Source of the DNA: Lomentospora prolificans
Taxonomy: Eukaryota > Ascomycota > Sordariomycetes > Microascales > Microascaceae
Length of the DNA stretch: 64,000 bases
Reading direction: 5' to 3'
NCBI GenBank assembly: GCA_029532625.1
Contig: JARFXM010000011.1
Location: forward strand, 3,175,501-3,239,500
The notes beneath the pieces were generated by a model. That model saw only the letters and a program-made list of their open reading frames with translations, was not told the DNA's origin and made no database searches. A program made the translations under genes and the position numbers. Below are positions 23,380 to 34,570 of the stretch, piece after piece (the first letter of the stretch is position 1; every line of letters begins with the position of its first letter).

Positions 23380-24573
23380 TCATACACTCTCTTGCCCTAA
23401 TACTCTCCTCCACCTACTCGCCACCTTCCTCTTCTTCTGCTTCTTCCTCCACTTCAACTTCGCCAAGAACGACCTAAACCTCCTCCCCTTCTTCTTCTTC
23501 TCAGGCGGCTTATGAAACAGCGGCAGCAGTGGCGTCGTCTCATCCGGCTTCGCACCCTTCTTCGCCTTCTTCTTCTGCTTCTTCTGGAGTTTCTTCTTCT
23601 TCTTCGACGATATCCTCCTCCGAGGCCCCATGCACATGGCAAAGATGGAAAGAACCAGGAGGTAAGCCTGCACGACGCTCCAGAGAATGCTGTTCAGCAC
23701 CGCCCATCCGCCCGTATTATACCACGTTATAAACCTGCAGTGCGGATCCTCCGACGCATCCTCGGCGGGAGCGAGGCGCTTATTCCAGGACGCGGCCAGC
23801 GCGGCGAATACGGCGATTTGCGTCGCGAGGGTTTCGATGCTCAGTGCGCCTCGTGATCGCAGCCAGAGCGTCATGTGGGACTGCGCGAAGAATGAAAAGA
23901 CAATCGCCGCTGTTGCGCATGGGTTCAGGACCATGAAGTGCCAATCTAAGAATGCAGTGGTGAGTTGCGACTGTTTGAACGGGTCCTTGTAGAAATCGCG
24001 GCAGAAGAGCTGAAAGATGAAGGCTCCAAAAGATATTGAAAACCACGTGAGATACAAGACGATGGCGGAAGCTTTCGTCATAGCAGAGGAGCCCGGATAG
24101 CGAACCGAAAGGAAAAGACTAGGCAGTTATCTTAATATCTCATGTCTTTTTGATAATATGGTGCAGCCCGTGACGTACAGGCCAGACGTGAACAACCAAA
24201 CGGCGCCCATCTGCATCAAATCCAACCATCCCTGAACAGACGACAGACCGTTTGCCCCTTCGCCGGGAAAATCATAATCGTCCGGTATCTTCATCACCGA
24301 AAGCACCAAGAGCAATGCAAATTGCTCCGTGGACGCGATAGTCGTAAAGACGAGATACCATGTTGAGATACCTGTCGCATCATCGCGCCGGCGTATGCGT
24401 CGGTATTGCGGGATATAGGACGCTATCGTTGCTACGAGCAAGAACCTACGGCAGTCAGCTTCTTCGTCCCAAACTCTCACGGATATAGCCTTTGGAAGAA
24501 ATGGAAATTATGAGGAAAAGACGAACGTGCTCATCTGAGCGACATGACGCTCCGGATTGATAGACTCGTCCAT
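23380..24573 (-). CDS. PQ-loop-like membrane protein
   Basis: Multi-pass membrane protein, 350 aa from three exons (24527-24573, 24179-24445, 23380-24118). Splicing reconstructs MSTFLLVATIASYIPQYRRI and LFTSGLLFLSVRYPGSSAM in phase. The PQ motif IASYIPQYRRI followed by GISTWYLVFTTIASTEQ matches the PQ-loop (MtN3/PQLC-type) repeat, found in organelle transporters of amino acids and in lipid-traffic proteins. Further hydrophobic segments are at MTKASAIVLYLTWFSIS, WHFMVLNPCATAAIVFSFF, LATQIAVFAALAASW and WAVLNSILWSVVQAYLLVLS. The C-terminal 85 residues are extremely Lys/Arg-rich, with a DETTPLLPL patch that resembles an acidic dileucine vacuolar or lysosomal sorting signal. Location in the endosome or vacuole is inferred from that; substrate unknown. 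Confidence 0.78.
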
Positions 24574-25252
24574 AATAATGGCCGAATTTCCAACTTCATG
24601 TGCAGTTAAAGCTGGGTGGGTCGCCAGAGTCAACACATGCTACCAATACTAAAACTTTTATAATTATTGAAAGGGGCTTGAATTATATTTATTTTTCGAC
24701 CGTAACAGGCACATTCGTGCTCGCTCTAAAACACTGATCAGGCGGGCCCGTCGTCCCCCAAGCTCTCGTGATGCGCCTCACTGACCAGACCTTGAAGTCG
24801 AAACCACTGAACGACTACACGTGATTGTAACGAGGGCATGATAGCCGCGCAAGGGCAGGTTCGGGCATATTTCCCAGTCATTTTTACAGCTATGCGAAAA
24901 GCACCTGCCATATTATGAGGCTTACGATCCCTTCGGTATATACGCAGAAACGACCAGAGATGCGGATGGTTTGACTGGAATGATTACTTAAGCAACCCCA
25001 AACACATCACTTGACTGGAATACAACTTGAAGCTTTAATTCCACTCTAGGCACGGGCGTCATAACGAGGTAGCTTTTAGGAGCTGACTATCTTCCAACAA
25101 AGTTGAATATGCTTTTTTCTATTTTCTTCGAGTCAAGGGTGTCATACAACATTATGTATCAGTTCCGGGGTCTGCCTCTCAGTAACCCACCTATTTTCTT
25201 CTTGCTTTCTCCAATCACATTCTACCTAGTCTCGCTCCCCGATCCAATAAAC
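24574..25252. other. intergenic
   Basis: Promoter of the PQ-loop gene and 3' flank of argininosuccinate synthase, AT-richer than the surroundings. No gene seen. Confidence 0.6.
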
Positions 25253-28037
25253 TCAAGACTCGGTAAGAGGCTTTCCGTCCTTGATCTTCTGAAGACCGTA
25301 CTTCTTAAGGCGGATAGCCTGGATCTCGATGAATCCGGTGGTGTCCATGGGCGAGAAGCCCTCGAGCGAGTCCATGGAGGCGTCCTCCTCGGAGTAAAGG
25401 TTGGAGGCGTCGCTCTTGCGGCCGAGGACATACGCATTGCCCTTATAGGCCAACATGCGGACCTCGCCGGTGACGTTCTGTTGGGCGAAAACAATAGAGT
25501 TCTGCGCGACAAGTTAGTCTAACCGCGAAGTGAAACGCTTATATATTGTGTTGACAGGGAGGTCGATGCTAGAGAACATACCTCAACGAACTCCCTCTCA
25601 GGGGAAAAGTACTAGGAGATGTTAGCGCAACTTATCACGCTCGTGTCCATATTGATAGTGCACTCACCATGCCGTTGTAGAGCATACGAGACCACGAAAT
25701 GGTGGCAAACTGGTCTCGGAGTTCACGGACCTTAGAGTCCATCACAAGACCCTCAAGATCAATATGGGCAAGGCGGGCAATGGTCAAGCCGGGGGTATCG
25801 TACTATGGCATCTAAATATTAGCATGGCGCAAGGGCGAATAGGCCATAACCTGATTCCCCGGATAATCCACAGGTCACTTACACAGCCACGAGACTTCAA
25901 ACCAATGAAGCGGTTCTCGACAATATCAACACGACCGACACCGTGGTCATGGCCGATCTTGTTGAGAATGTTCATAATCTCAACAGAACCGGTGATGGAA
26001 CCCTTACCCTCAACATCAACCTTGACAGGGATACCTTTCTCAAAGTGAACGGTAAACCTCTGGGGCTCGTTGGGGGCATCCAATGGGTCAACGGCTGGAA
26101 TATAGTGTTAGAATGATCAACGCACGCGGTATAGAATCGAAATTTCAGAGACGCACTTCGGGTCCAAAGTTCCTACGCTTCAATTTAGCATACAACTCAT
26201 GTAATTTAACAGAGTAAACGTGGAAACAAACCTTGGGAGGAGTGTGGTCGGGGTCCTCGAGGATACCAGCCTCATATGAGCAGTGGACCAAGTCTAAAAT
26301 GTGTTAGTCGCGTCGCGTCGCGTCTCGTTTTCAGCGGCCAGTGTGCTACTCACTGTCGTCCATGCTCCAGGGGGCCTTGGGGGTAGAGCTGACGGGAATG
26401 CCCTTCTCGGCAGCATATTTGAGGAGCTAAAAAACCAACTGTCAGCATCTCTTCCTACAGTCGATCTCTGAAATGTATACTACTTACATCCTGGCGACCC
26501 TGGAACTTCTGAATGAACTCAGGGAGGCTTAGGGTTTCATTAGCGCACTTCTTCCTCGCAGAGATACCGTGAGACAACATACCGCCAGGGAGCACTATTC
26601 ATTGAAATGGTTAGTTTACGGCCAAATATATTCATCAGATACACTTACATGACGCTCTTTGTGGGGGCGAGGGCCTTGAAAGCAAGCTCGAAACGAACTT
26701 GGTCATTACCCTTACCAGTGCAGCCGTGGCTCCTGCGAAAATTTGTGAGAATTTGCACCCTTGCTCAAGCATCAAGCTACTTATTATATATGGGCAATAC
26801 TTACAAGAACTGGCAGTTATACTGGTCGGCGACACGGACTTGCGCCCTGGCAATGATGGGACGGGCTAGAGAGGTTCCGAGCAGGTATCGGTCCTGGAAC
26901 GTCAGTATCCAATTGTTGGTACATATACCGGCGCGGAGTAGCGAAATACCTCATAGATAGCATTGCACTGAACAGCACGGAAAACGATCTGCTCAACAAA
27001 CTCCTGACGCAAATCGAGGATAACCTAGTCTGTGGATTAGGCGGTGTTCATAGGTTGGAACAGAACTGGCACTGCATAGCCTCGTGGTGCAGCTCGCCAT
27101 GGGACTAGATTAACTCACCACTGCATCAATTGTTAGCGTACGGCACCATTACACAGCTAGAATAGGGTCGCCACAGTTGGAAAGCACATACTCTCTTCCG
27201 CACCAAGCTTTAAGGCCTTCTCCCTAACAGCATCGAAGTCCTCCTCTTGGCCGACCTAGCTGAGTTAGGACCCTGGATTCTACAGCAGAGCATGAGTAGA
27301 AGCGCCCACTTACATTGGCCAAGAAAGCAACTACTTGGTACCCCTACGCCTATCAGTTAGCGAAGACGAAAGAGTGAGAAATATAGAATCATCTCACCTC
27401 ATCGAGGAGCCACTTGAGGATGCTATAATCTCACACGTTAGCAATCCGTCACGAGAATCCCAGGGCCATTCTGATGTAGGAGCGGTTTTGATATGATGCT
27501 GCAGGTTGAGGCTGAACATGTACTAGGACCAAATCGACCTTCTAGGCCTGGAGGATAATATTGGAGAACATACGTCTGTAGGAAGCATCAGTTACAATAT
27601 TCATGTTAGATTGGATCTACAACACGCCAGAATCCTTAAGGGTAAATGCGTCTACCGCTTGGTAGAACAGGATATCTTGCACCTTGAGGAGTGACGTAGC
27701 TAAAGAGCGGTACAACGGAGCTCTCAAGATAAGGGAGAGCTTCCGCTATAGCTGAGATGTCACTGCCTTCTACTTGCTATAGAGCCCGCATCTACTTCGG
27801 TGGACAACAGCAAGAACTGGCTAGCTTGTGGGTTCCCCTGGCGGTTGATGGTGGCTGTGGTGGCAGGAGAGGCGGTGATGGCACCGCAGATAAAATATTG
27901 GGGAAATTGAAACCATGTCACTTACGGAAGTGTCCAAACCACCGGAGTAGGCCCTAGTCGCGGGGTCAGTGATCAATTGAGTGCCTGAGGTCCCGGGGGA
28001 TGCGGGGCACTTACAAGCATACGCGTCCCTTGGTCAT
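25253..28037 (-). CDS. ARG1: argininosuccinate synthase, 19 exons with microexons
   Basis: Cytosolic ligase (EC 6.3.4.5) joining citrulline and aspartate with ATP in arginine synthesis. Exons in order: 28015-28037, 27926-27953, 27574-27575, 27398-27422, 27314-27343, 27192-27255, 27119-27120, 26950-27024, 26805-26893, 26649-26732, 26583-26594, 26488-26527, 26354-26426, 26232-26293, 26157-26172, 25883-26094, 25668-25802, 25582-25611, 25253-25501. They total 1,251 nt, 416 aa plus stop, the family length, with every intron GT-AG and every join in phase. Key motifs: ATP loop AYSGGLDTS (built from exon 2), YLLGTSLARPIIA, SHGCTGKGNDQVRFE and DIVENRFIGLKSRGCY. Exons 3 and 7 are only 2 nt. It is divergent from DIM1. 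The product is certain; the microexons rest on conserved frame and splice signals. Confidence 0.95.
27119..27120 (-). other. ARG1: 2-nt microexon (TG) of ARG1
   Basis: Reads TG between the acceptor TTGATGCAG (branch-like CTAAC 12 nt upstream) and the donor GTGAGT. It completes ATG (Met) from the last A of exon 6 and sits before GTT, giving GAEEMVILDLRQEF. No single-intron alternative between exon 6 and exon 8 keeps the frame: the other acceptor gives an immediate TAG. Confidence 0.8.
27574..27575 (-). other. ARG1: 2-nt microexon (AC) of ARG1
   Basis: Reads AC between an acceptor ending TTCCTACAG (with CTGAT upstream) and a donor GTATGT. Joined to the first base of the next exon it makes ACC (Thr), giving DTSTILKWLL, the family sequence. 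Without it the frame between GGLDTS and ILKWL is lost, because exon 2 ends in phase 0 and exon 4 starts with one leftover base. Confidence 0.8.
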
Positions 28038-28570
28038 TTTGGCTGTGTTGACGATGTGTTGTTATTGAAAAAGGTGAAATTATCTGAGCAGCTGTAGAGC
28101 GATGTCGGTGAGGTTGAAAAAAAAGAAGAGGAAAAAAACTGGCGGTATCTCTGGTGAATCAGGTCAAGCAGGTTTAGATAGCGAGTACCTCGTACCTCAG
28201 GTGCCCCAAAGTGTGACTCCGCAACTAAAAAAAAAAATACAAAATGACTCTAACTCGGCCCAACGAACCTTCCCTTTGCCGGGACTTGATTAGATAAGAG
28301 AAAATCGTCCTGGCGCATGTACGAAGTACCTCCCAAGAGCGGTCGGTCGAAACCCGAAAACATGATGGATTATCATGTGTGCCCCTCCCCCACTTAGAAA
28401 ATTAATTCTCTGCAAAATTGAAATTCCAGGCCAAAAAATCTGCTGCGACCCGCCAAGCAGCGCTTCACCGCCTAAATTTCTCGCCTTCACGAGCTCGCAG
28501 TCCAACCGTCGACGACACCCGACACGACGACGAGGACAACTCTCCTTCACATCAGACCGCGGAGCAAAAC
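28038..28570. promoter_or_regulatory. shared divergent promoter, ARG1 and DIM1
   Basis: 533 bp between the two start codons, with A-rich tracts near ARG1 and a C/T-rich segment near DIM1. The frame upstream of the chosen DIM1 start is open for about 50 codons, but that stretch is C/G-rich leader. I see no convincing Gcn4/Cpc1-type site by eye. Confidence 0.55.
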
Positions 28571-29840
28571 ATGGCCAAGGCACAGCGCACCAAGCGCAAC
28601 GGCTCGACGCCTGCTTCTCCCTACCAGAAGCCCGCAGCGAAAAAGGCGCCCATCTTCAAGTTCAATACCAAGATCGGCCAGCACATTCTCAAGAATGCCG
28701 CCATCGCCGACGCCATCGTCGCCAAGGCCAACATCCAACCCGTCGAGACGGTCCTAGAAATCGGCCCCGGTACCGGTGTACTAACCACGAGGATATTGGA
28801 CCATGCGAAGAGCGTGATTGCGGTCGAGCTTGACCCAAGGATGGCGGCCGAGCTGTCCTGTGTGGTACAGGGAACGCCGAAGCAGCAAAAATTGCAGATT
28901 GTGCTTGGCGATTTTATCAAGCTCGAGTCCTCTGAATTGAAGCCTTTCGATGTCTGCATCAGTAATACTCCTTACCAGGTATTGTTGGATCCCTCCCTTC
29001 GACCCTCTCGCCAGATTTTGCAAAAAAGAAAAAAAAAAAAAAAAAAGGACGACTTCTCAGTTAACTGACTATCGTGCCTCTCTGCCACAGATTTCTTCGC
29101 CCCTCGTCTTCAAGCTCCTCTCCATGCCCAAGCCGCCCAGGGTCAGCATTCTCATGGTTCAGCGCGAATTCGCCCTCCGCTTAATCGCCCGCCCGGGTGA
29201 CTCCCTCTACTCTCGACTCTCTGTCAACACCCAGTTTTTCTCCAAAGTCTCCCATGTTATGAAGGTCAGCAAGAAGAACTTCACACCCCCTCCGCAAGTC
29301 GAGTCTAGCGTCGTCAGGATAGAGCCGAGGACAGACAGGCCCAATATCAGCTGGGACGAATGGGATGGCATGTTGCGCGTGTGTTTCATGAGGAAGAATA
29401 AGACTCTCAAGGCCACCTGGACGGGCAATAAAGTGCGGGCTATGGTGGAGCAAAACTGGATAACCTGGGCTTCCATCAACACCGATGGGATCACCGAGAG
29501 CGACTGGAAGGTTCTTCGAGGAGAGGATACCGCGGAGGATGAGGCCATGGACGATGCAATGGACGAGGATGAGGATATGGGAGCGCCGAGCGGCGACGAA
29601 GACGTGGATGATGACACCACCAGCAAGAAGCTTGCGAACATAAAGACCAATAAGGGAGGCTCCATAACCCTAGGTTTTACCCAGATCCCCAGAGCCCTGG
29701 TTGCCCAGCTCATCTCCCTCAAAATCCGCCGTGTGCTTGACTCGACGGGGCTTGGGGCACAGCGAGCTGCCAAGTGTGATGAGACCGATTTTCTTCATCT
29801 CTTGAGCGCGTTCAATGACGAGGGTCTTCACTTTGCGTAG
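28571..29840 (+). CDS. DIM1: 18S rRNA adenine dimethyltransferase
   Basis: Nucleolar SAM-dependent enzyme of the KsgA/Dim1 family that dimethylates two adjacent adenines near the 3' end of 18S rRNA and acts in pre-40S assembly. Two exons (28571-28978 and 29091-29840) give 385 aa. The basic N-terminus leads to FNTKIGQHILKNAAIADAI; SAM motif I is VLEIGPGTGVLT, with the acidic residue in AVELDPRM, VLGDFIKLE, and the catalytic motif IV SNTPYQ. The latter is split from ISSPLVFKLL by the intron. Target-recognition features such as LMVQREFALRLIARPGDSLY and FTPPPQVESSVVRI follow. An acidic insertion of about 30 residues (EDEAMDDAMDEDEDMG then DEDVDDDT) lies in the C-domain. The intron carries a long poly(A) run. 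The start is the Met of MAKAQRTKR. Confidence 0.94.
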
Positions 29841-30129
29841 GCTGGGGAACTGAATGGGAAATGGGAGGGTGTGGGTCGTGTAGGATCTTGGGAGTTTGGC
29901 GTTTGTCGGAGACATTAAAAGAGATTTAACATAGCGACGAGTTGACGAGCTCTATATCCAATTCGCTATCTTGGTATACGTCGAGATTTCAGTATCGAAG
30001 GTAGTTTGTTTCAATTTTACGTACATTGTGCAGGGTATAGTCGTGTGTTACCTGTCATAGTGCCGGTGCAAGATCCTTCCGACGTTCATCTCTCATCAGC
30101 TCGTAGTGAAGGCGAGTACAGATCCTTCA

Positions 30130-30495
30130 TCAGAACCCCCCACTAGCCCCAGCCAAAGCTATCACGTCCATGCCCCCGGAAACATACGGCCGGCTGGCAC
30201 GCAGAGATGACTTGACCTTTTCCTTGGGCATCTTTTCCCTCGCCGCGCGCCATTCGGCTTCTGTCATGGCGTTCTTTGGCACGAAACCGTAGAGTTTCTC
30301 GTAGAAGTCTACTTTCCGCTTAGCCTCCCTAGCTCTCCTCTTCTCCTCGTATGATTCGACGGCGCTTTTGAACAGTGCTATAGGTGATTTCGAGCCAGGT
30401 TTCTTGAATGAATCTGCTGCAGGCACCTCGTGGTGATCGACTGTTTGAGGTGGTACAGAGTCTGCAATTGAAGGCGCTCTGGTACTGTCCGTCAT
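30130..30495 (-). CDS. small basic protein, unknown function
   Basis: 121 aa, single exon. The N-terminal 40 residues are Ser/Pro/Asp-rich; the rest is a helical, highly charged segment (SAVESYEEKRRAREAKRKVD then FYEKLYGFVPKNAMTEAEWR) ending in a Gly-rich tail. It resembles short uncharacterised proteins conserved across filamentous ascomycetes, but I cannot name a domain. The inner Met (MTDSTRAPS) is preferred over one 10 codons upstream. It converges with DIM1. Confidence 0.65.
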   Translation of the reverse strand: MTDSTRAPSIADSVPPQTVDHHEVPAADSFKKPGSKSPIALFKSAVESYEEKRRAREAKRKVDFYEKLYGFVPKNAMTEAEWRAAREKMPKEKVKSSLRASRPYVSGGMDVIALAGASGGF

Positions 30496-32492
30496 TGTGA
30501 ACGATAGCTTAAGGAAGCTCTGCAAATAAAATCTCGTCTTAATATAGGTCGCTCGAGATGGAGGACGTTATTGACAGCAAGTTGTTTCTACTAGCGCTTT
30601 AAAGAAATGAGGAAGAACCTAACAAAAACAAAGTCCCCAATATATAATATATCAATATAATATTATCCATCACCAAGTGGCAGTGCAAGCATCGCCCTGC
30701 TCGACCAATGCAAGACAGTGACGCCATGAATATTATGTCCAAGGATCCAAAGCGGCCAGTCACGTGCAGAGTGCTGTTAAAACTGAGGCCCAGCTTGGGA
30801 GGCTAAGGTAGGACAAGCTTACTCTTACTACATAGTGGCAATTAGCGGCGATCATTTGCCCTGCGAAGGTTGATCATGGGGGGAAGTATTAACACACCGG
30901 GTTCCCGACAAGCCCCAATCCGCAACCACCACGCAGGGTTGCCAAGCAGTCCAGGTTGTTCCCCCGAATAAAAGCAAACTGATCGACACAAAGTGCTGAC
31001 GTGAAAGGATATCTTCAGCGTTCAGATCTGTTTAGAGAACATGGGCTATAAAGGTGTATACACATAGTGGAGGGTATCTATATTTGGAGTAGTCAGGTGC
31101 CAATTATCATGTATACTTATCCAAGTATTTACAGATTAGTCTATGTAAGCATCCCTTGAGATAGCCCGAGAGTCCAGTCATCATTATTTCACCCAACATC
31201 TGGCACTGGATCCTGCACGATCAACAGTGATACCAGGAAACACTCCTCATCCCCAATTACATCACTTGAACCTTTAAGAACCTATATTAGAGCTGTGGTT
31301 CGTATCAAGACGGACAAAAGCGTTTACGGTGTTTTTGAAGTCGTGCCTGTCGACCGGCAGAGCGTCCTGTGGAAGTGGAGATACCGATGATGAATTGGAT
31401 CAATTGCAGCTCCCCATAGCGAATCAGGAGTTGGAATGTCTGTTACTAGCAATCACTGAACATGGTCGTACAGGAGGCGGACAATACACTGGATGGGTAT
31501 TAAGTACAGTAGTGTTTACACTATTAAGGCGACCCTATGTCTCGTTCACTCAGACCAACACCGAAGGCCGCAACTCTCAATTACCCGACCGAGAAACAGG
31601 CTGATGGCTTCAAAAGTGGGATGAGGGATTGGACATTCTGAGTCAAGCTCGTGGTCTCACTTTATTGTAGGTAACGGAGATAGAACGTCGTGACCACCGA
31701 CTACTAAATACACTTCTGGGGAATTGTGACTTTACGCATTTGTGCTCAATTTAACCTGCATGAAAATGTGTATGGGCTCCAGTTTCTATTCCAGTGTCAT
31801 CAAGGTCTCATAAATTTCAAAAATTCTTGAATCCCTACAGACCGAGGTTCTCCAAACAAGCAGACTCGCAGGCAAGCTATCACAAGAGCCTCCAAGTAAA
31901 TTATAGTGTGTGGACAGTTGTTATTCAGGTTCTAGCTAGAATATACAACCAGCTCAGCTATGTATGTGTATATATCTGAGAAGTACTGCTCCTTTACAAT
32001 CACATGCGTGGATAATACTCAAAGCTCTACACAATTTCCTATATTACTGCACTCTATAGATCCCTATTCCTAAAATAATGAGGTATATGCTTGAACCCCA
32101 TGCTGATAACTATTGCTCCCTGAGAAGAAGAAGTAAAGTTTCCAGCCTCCTTGCAGATGCATGATATCTATTCCATTAGCATCCCAGCTCAAACAAGCAG
32201 AGCCGCTAGCATATTGAGATGTACTTGATAGTTCGGCTCGATTGGATTTCTCGCCATAAACCTCAGTAGTTTCTGTATGCGCTGGCGGTTCCTTAATCCA
32301 GCTTATCTACTAGTTTCCAAGGAAAGCTCAGCGAGGCGTTCAAGACCGCGAGATCATCAAAGTAGGCGCTCCAAGTGGGTAACCCTAAGGGTCCTCAAAG
32401 AATAATACCTCGAGAAGCGGGGCACATGGCAGAAAACGATACGTGAAGACATAACAGGCTGTCTATATCTACCCAACACATCCCGCACTCCG

Positions 32493-32530
32493 TAGCTATG
32501 GCGGAGAAGTCTAGCTATGGCGGAGAAGTC
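32493..32530 (+). repeat. perfect 19-bp tandem duplication
   Basis: TAGCTATGGCGGAGAAGTC occurs twice head to tail with no mismatch, suggesting a recent slippage or repair event in non-coding DNA. Confidence 0.9.
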
Positions 32531-33989
32531 TGAGTGGCTATGTCGTGGCTGGTGGACGTTACAGAGTCAGCCGAACGGCGGTGCTCTGGTGGACGCACGG
32601 AGATAAAGCGATAACATAAACTTGCTATGCACGCAATGAGGTGCACTCAGTTGGTCCCCCGTTCTCGTCCTACATCTACCGCCTGATGGCAGCCCAGCCT
32701 CCTTGACGTATCACCCTCGTCCTCCTAGATCATCGCGGGCCAAGTGTCCCCCTAGCTACACATACCTCAATTTCGAAGGCTCGCCGAAACATTAGACCGG
32801 GGCCGGGTATAGACGTGGGATTGGCGCACAGCTTCTGTAGGCCAAATGGATGTGACGACCCAGTGGCCAATGAAGGCGGCAAAAATCAGAATCCAGTCGA
32901 GGCTCGAAATGGGAGTGGTGTGATAATAATATAGGGCCGAGTCTGATCCTATTGTTAGGTTGCACCCTTACATGACGCCTGCACCGTGACAGGCCCGACT
33001 CGCCCCTTGATGTGTATTGCGCCGTTAAGAGAGGCGGACTTCTGGACGTTTTCCTGCTCCCGCTGTGGCAAGTGTCAATTTGTACAATACTTGTTGGAAC
33101 GTAGTTTAATGCCCATTTATACGCTTTTCACCGCACCTACTACGACACGGCCCCACATTCGAGCTGCGATTGCTTCCGGCGATCATCGTGCTGCGGTTGC
33201 TGTTAGACGTGCTGTCGCCGCCCTCAGTATCGCTGCCTCGTTCTATCGACATCACCGTCCTTCTCGAGGACCAACAAGGCCGTGGTCCCTAGGGCCACTC
33301 AATTTAGTGATGGAAAAGAAAGGTTTGCTTCAAGTTCCCATTACACGATGCTCAATGGGGCTACTCTCCGTAGCATGCCCGCACCGTTAAAATCACCATA
33401 GACATGTACAGAGGCTACGGTTCGCGAGCCTGGCTATGGATGAAGCATGCATGCTGGAGGGTTTCAACTCCGCGCCCTATTAGTTGCGCTCGGTGGTTGG
33501 GTCGGGGGCGTTTTGGCTGTCTTGACTGGGACGACGGTCTGATCACAATAGGCATGTTGCTGCTGTGCAACCGTCGTATAAAATCCCACTTCAGTCGACA
33601 ACTTAGTATTATACTTCGCAAGCATCCCCGCTGGAGAGGATAGTGCCAATCCCCAGCCTGGTGTTCCTTCAGGGACCCGTCCGAAGACTAAAAGGGCTTC
33701 AAAAGCCGAGTTTGTTTGGAAGCTCTCAATTTACTTCTCAGTCCCTCTCGTCCACTAGTACTATCGCGCCTCTGCTTTGTGAGCCGGTCTCAAAACCATC
33801 CAACGACATGTGCAACGCGCGTCGTGTCCCTCCTAGACGTCATTCACAGACTGACGAAACCGGCATCTAATATTCGAATCAATGGAATCAACAGGTATCG
33901 CCACTATGGTGGACCCAATTCCCGGATCTGCCGAATTGCTAAGCAGTCTTTTGACCGGCCCGCGTAACGGGTTAGCCACCTAGGCGATA

Positions 33990-34570
33990 CACTAGGCGAG
34001 GCCGGACGAGTCTAATTTTCTATAGAGAGGAAGATAGGAAGAGATAAGGAATCTAGTATATAGAGTAGTAGTAGGCTAGCTACCTAGGTAATAGGCTAGG
34101 TAAGGCTATGTAAGGGCAGACAGATCGACTAGCGACAGCCCAGCAAAATTATGGCAGCAGCGCCGCGATTACCCTGCAATATCCTCGCAATTCCGAGGAT
34201 AAGCTTTAGAGCAAGGAACGCTTCAGCGAAGCGATTGTAGAGACACTGTGACTTCCCGACGATATGCACTCAATCATACGCCTAACTAACGCATATGGCG
34301 TGACTAGCGATCAGCTTTCTACTAGGATAACTAGGTTCTCACAAGCGATTCGAAGGCACCCTATATCTAGGTTGAAGACTAGAGACTAGGGGTCAAAGGA
34401 AGATAAATACTAAGGAGATATTATAGATTAGAGAAAAGGAAAGAGGATAGAGATTAATCCCTTGCACCTACTTTGCTATTACTAGTTCGCTGTCATATTA
34501 AGCCTCTTCACTCAAACTTTGATGCCCCCCCCGACAAGGATAGAGTAGGAGTAGCTTAGTTCCTAAGGAG
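33990..34570. repeat. TA-rich, RIP-like decayed repeat
   Basis: Especially between 34016 and 34110 and again around 34380-34460, the sequence is dominated by TA, CTAG and TAGG words with very few CA or TG dinucleotides. This is what repeat-induced point mutation (C to T at CpA) leaves in ascomycete transposons. No open frame or terminal repeats remain, so the element type is unknown. The sequence between the two patches is more balanced. Confidence 0.5.

Noticed and set aside
27757..27957. Plus-strand frame in ARG1 intron 2
   Set aside because: Overlaps exon 2 and intron 2 on the other strand; no protein character.
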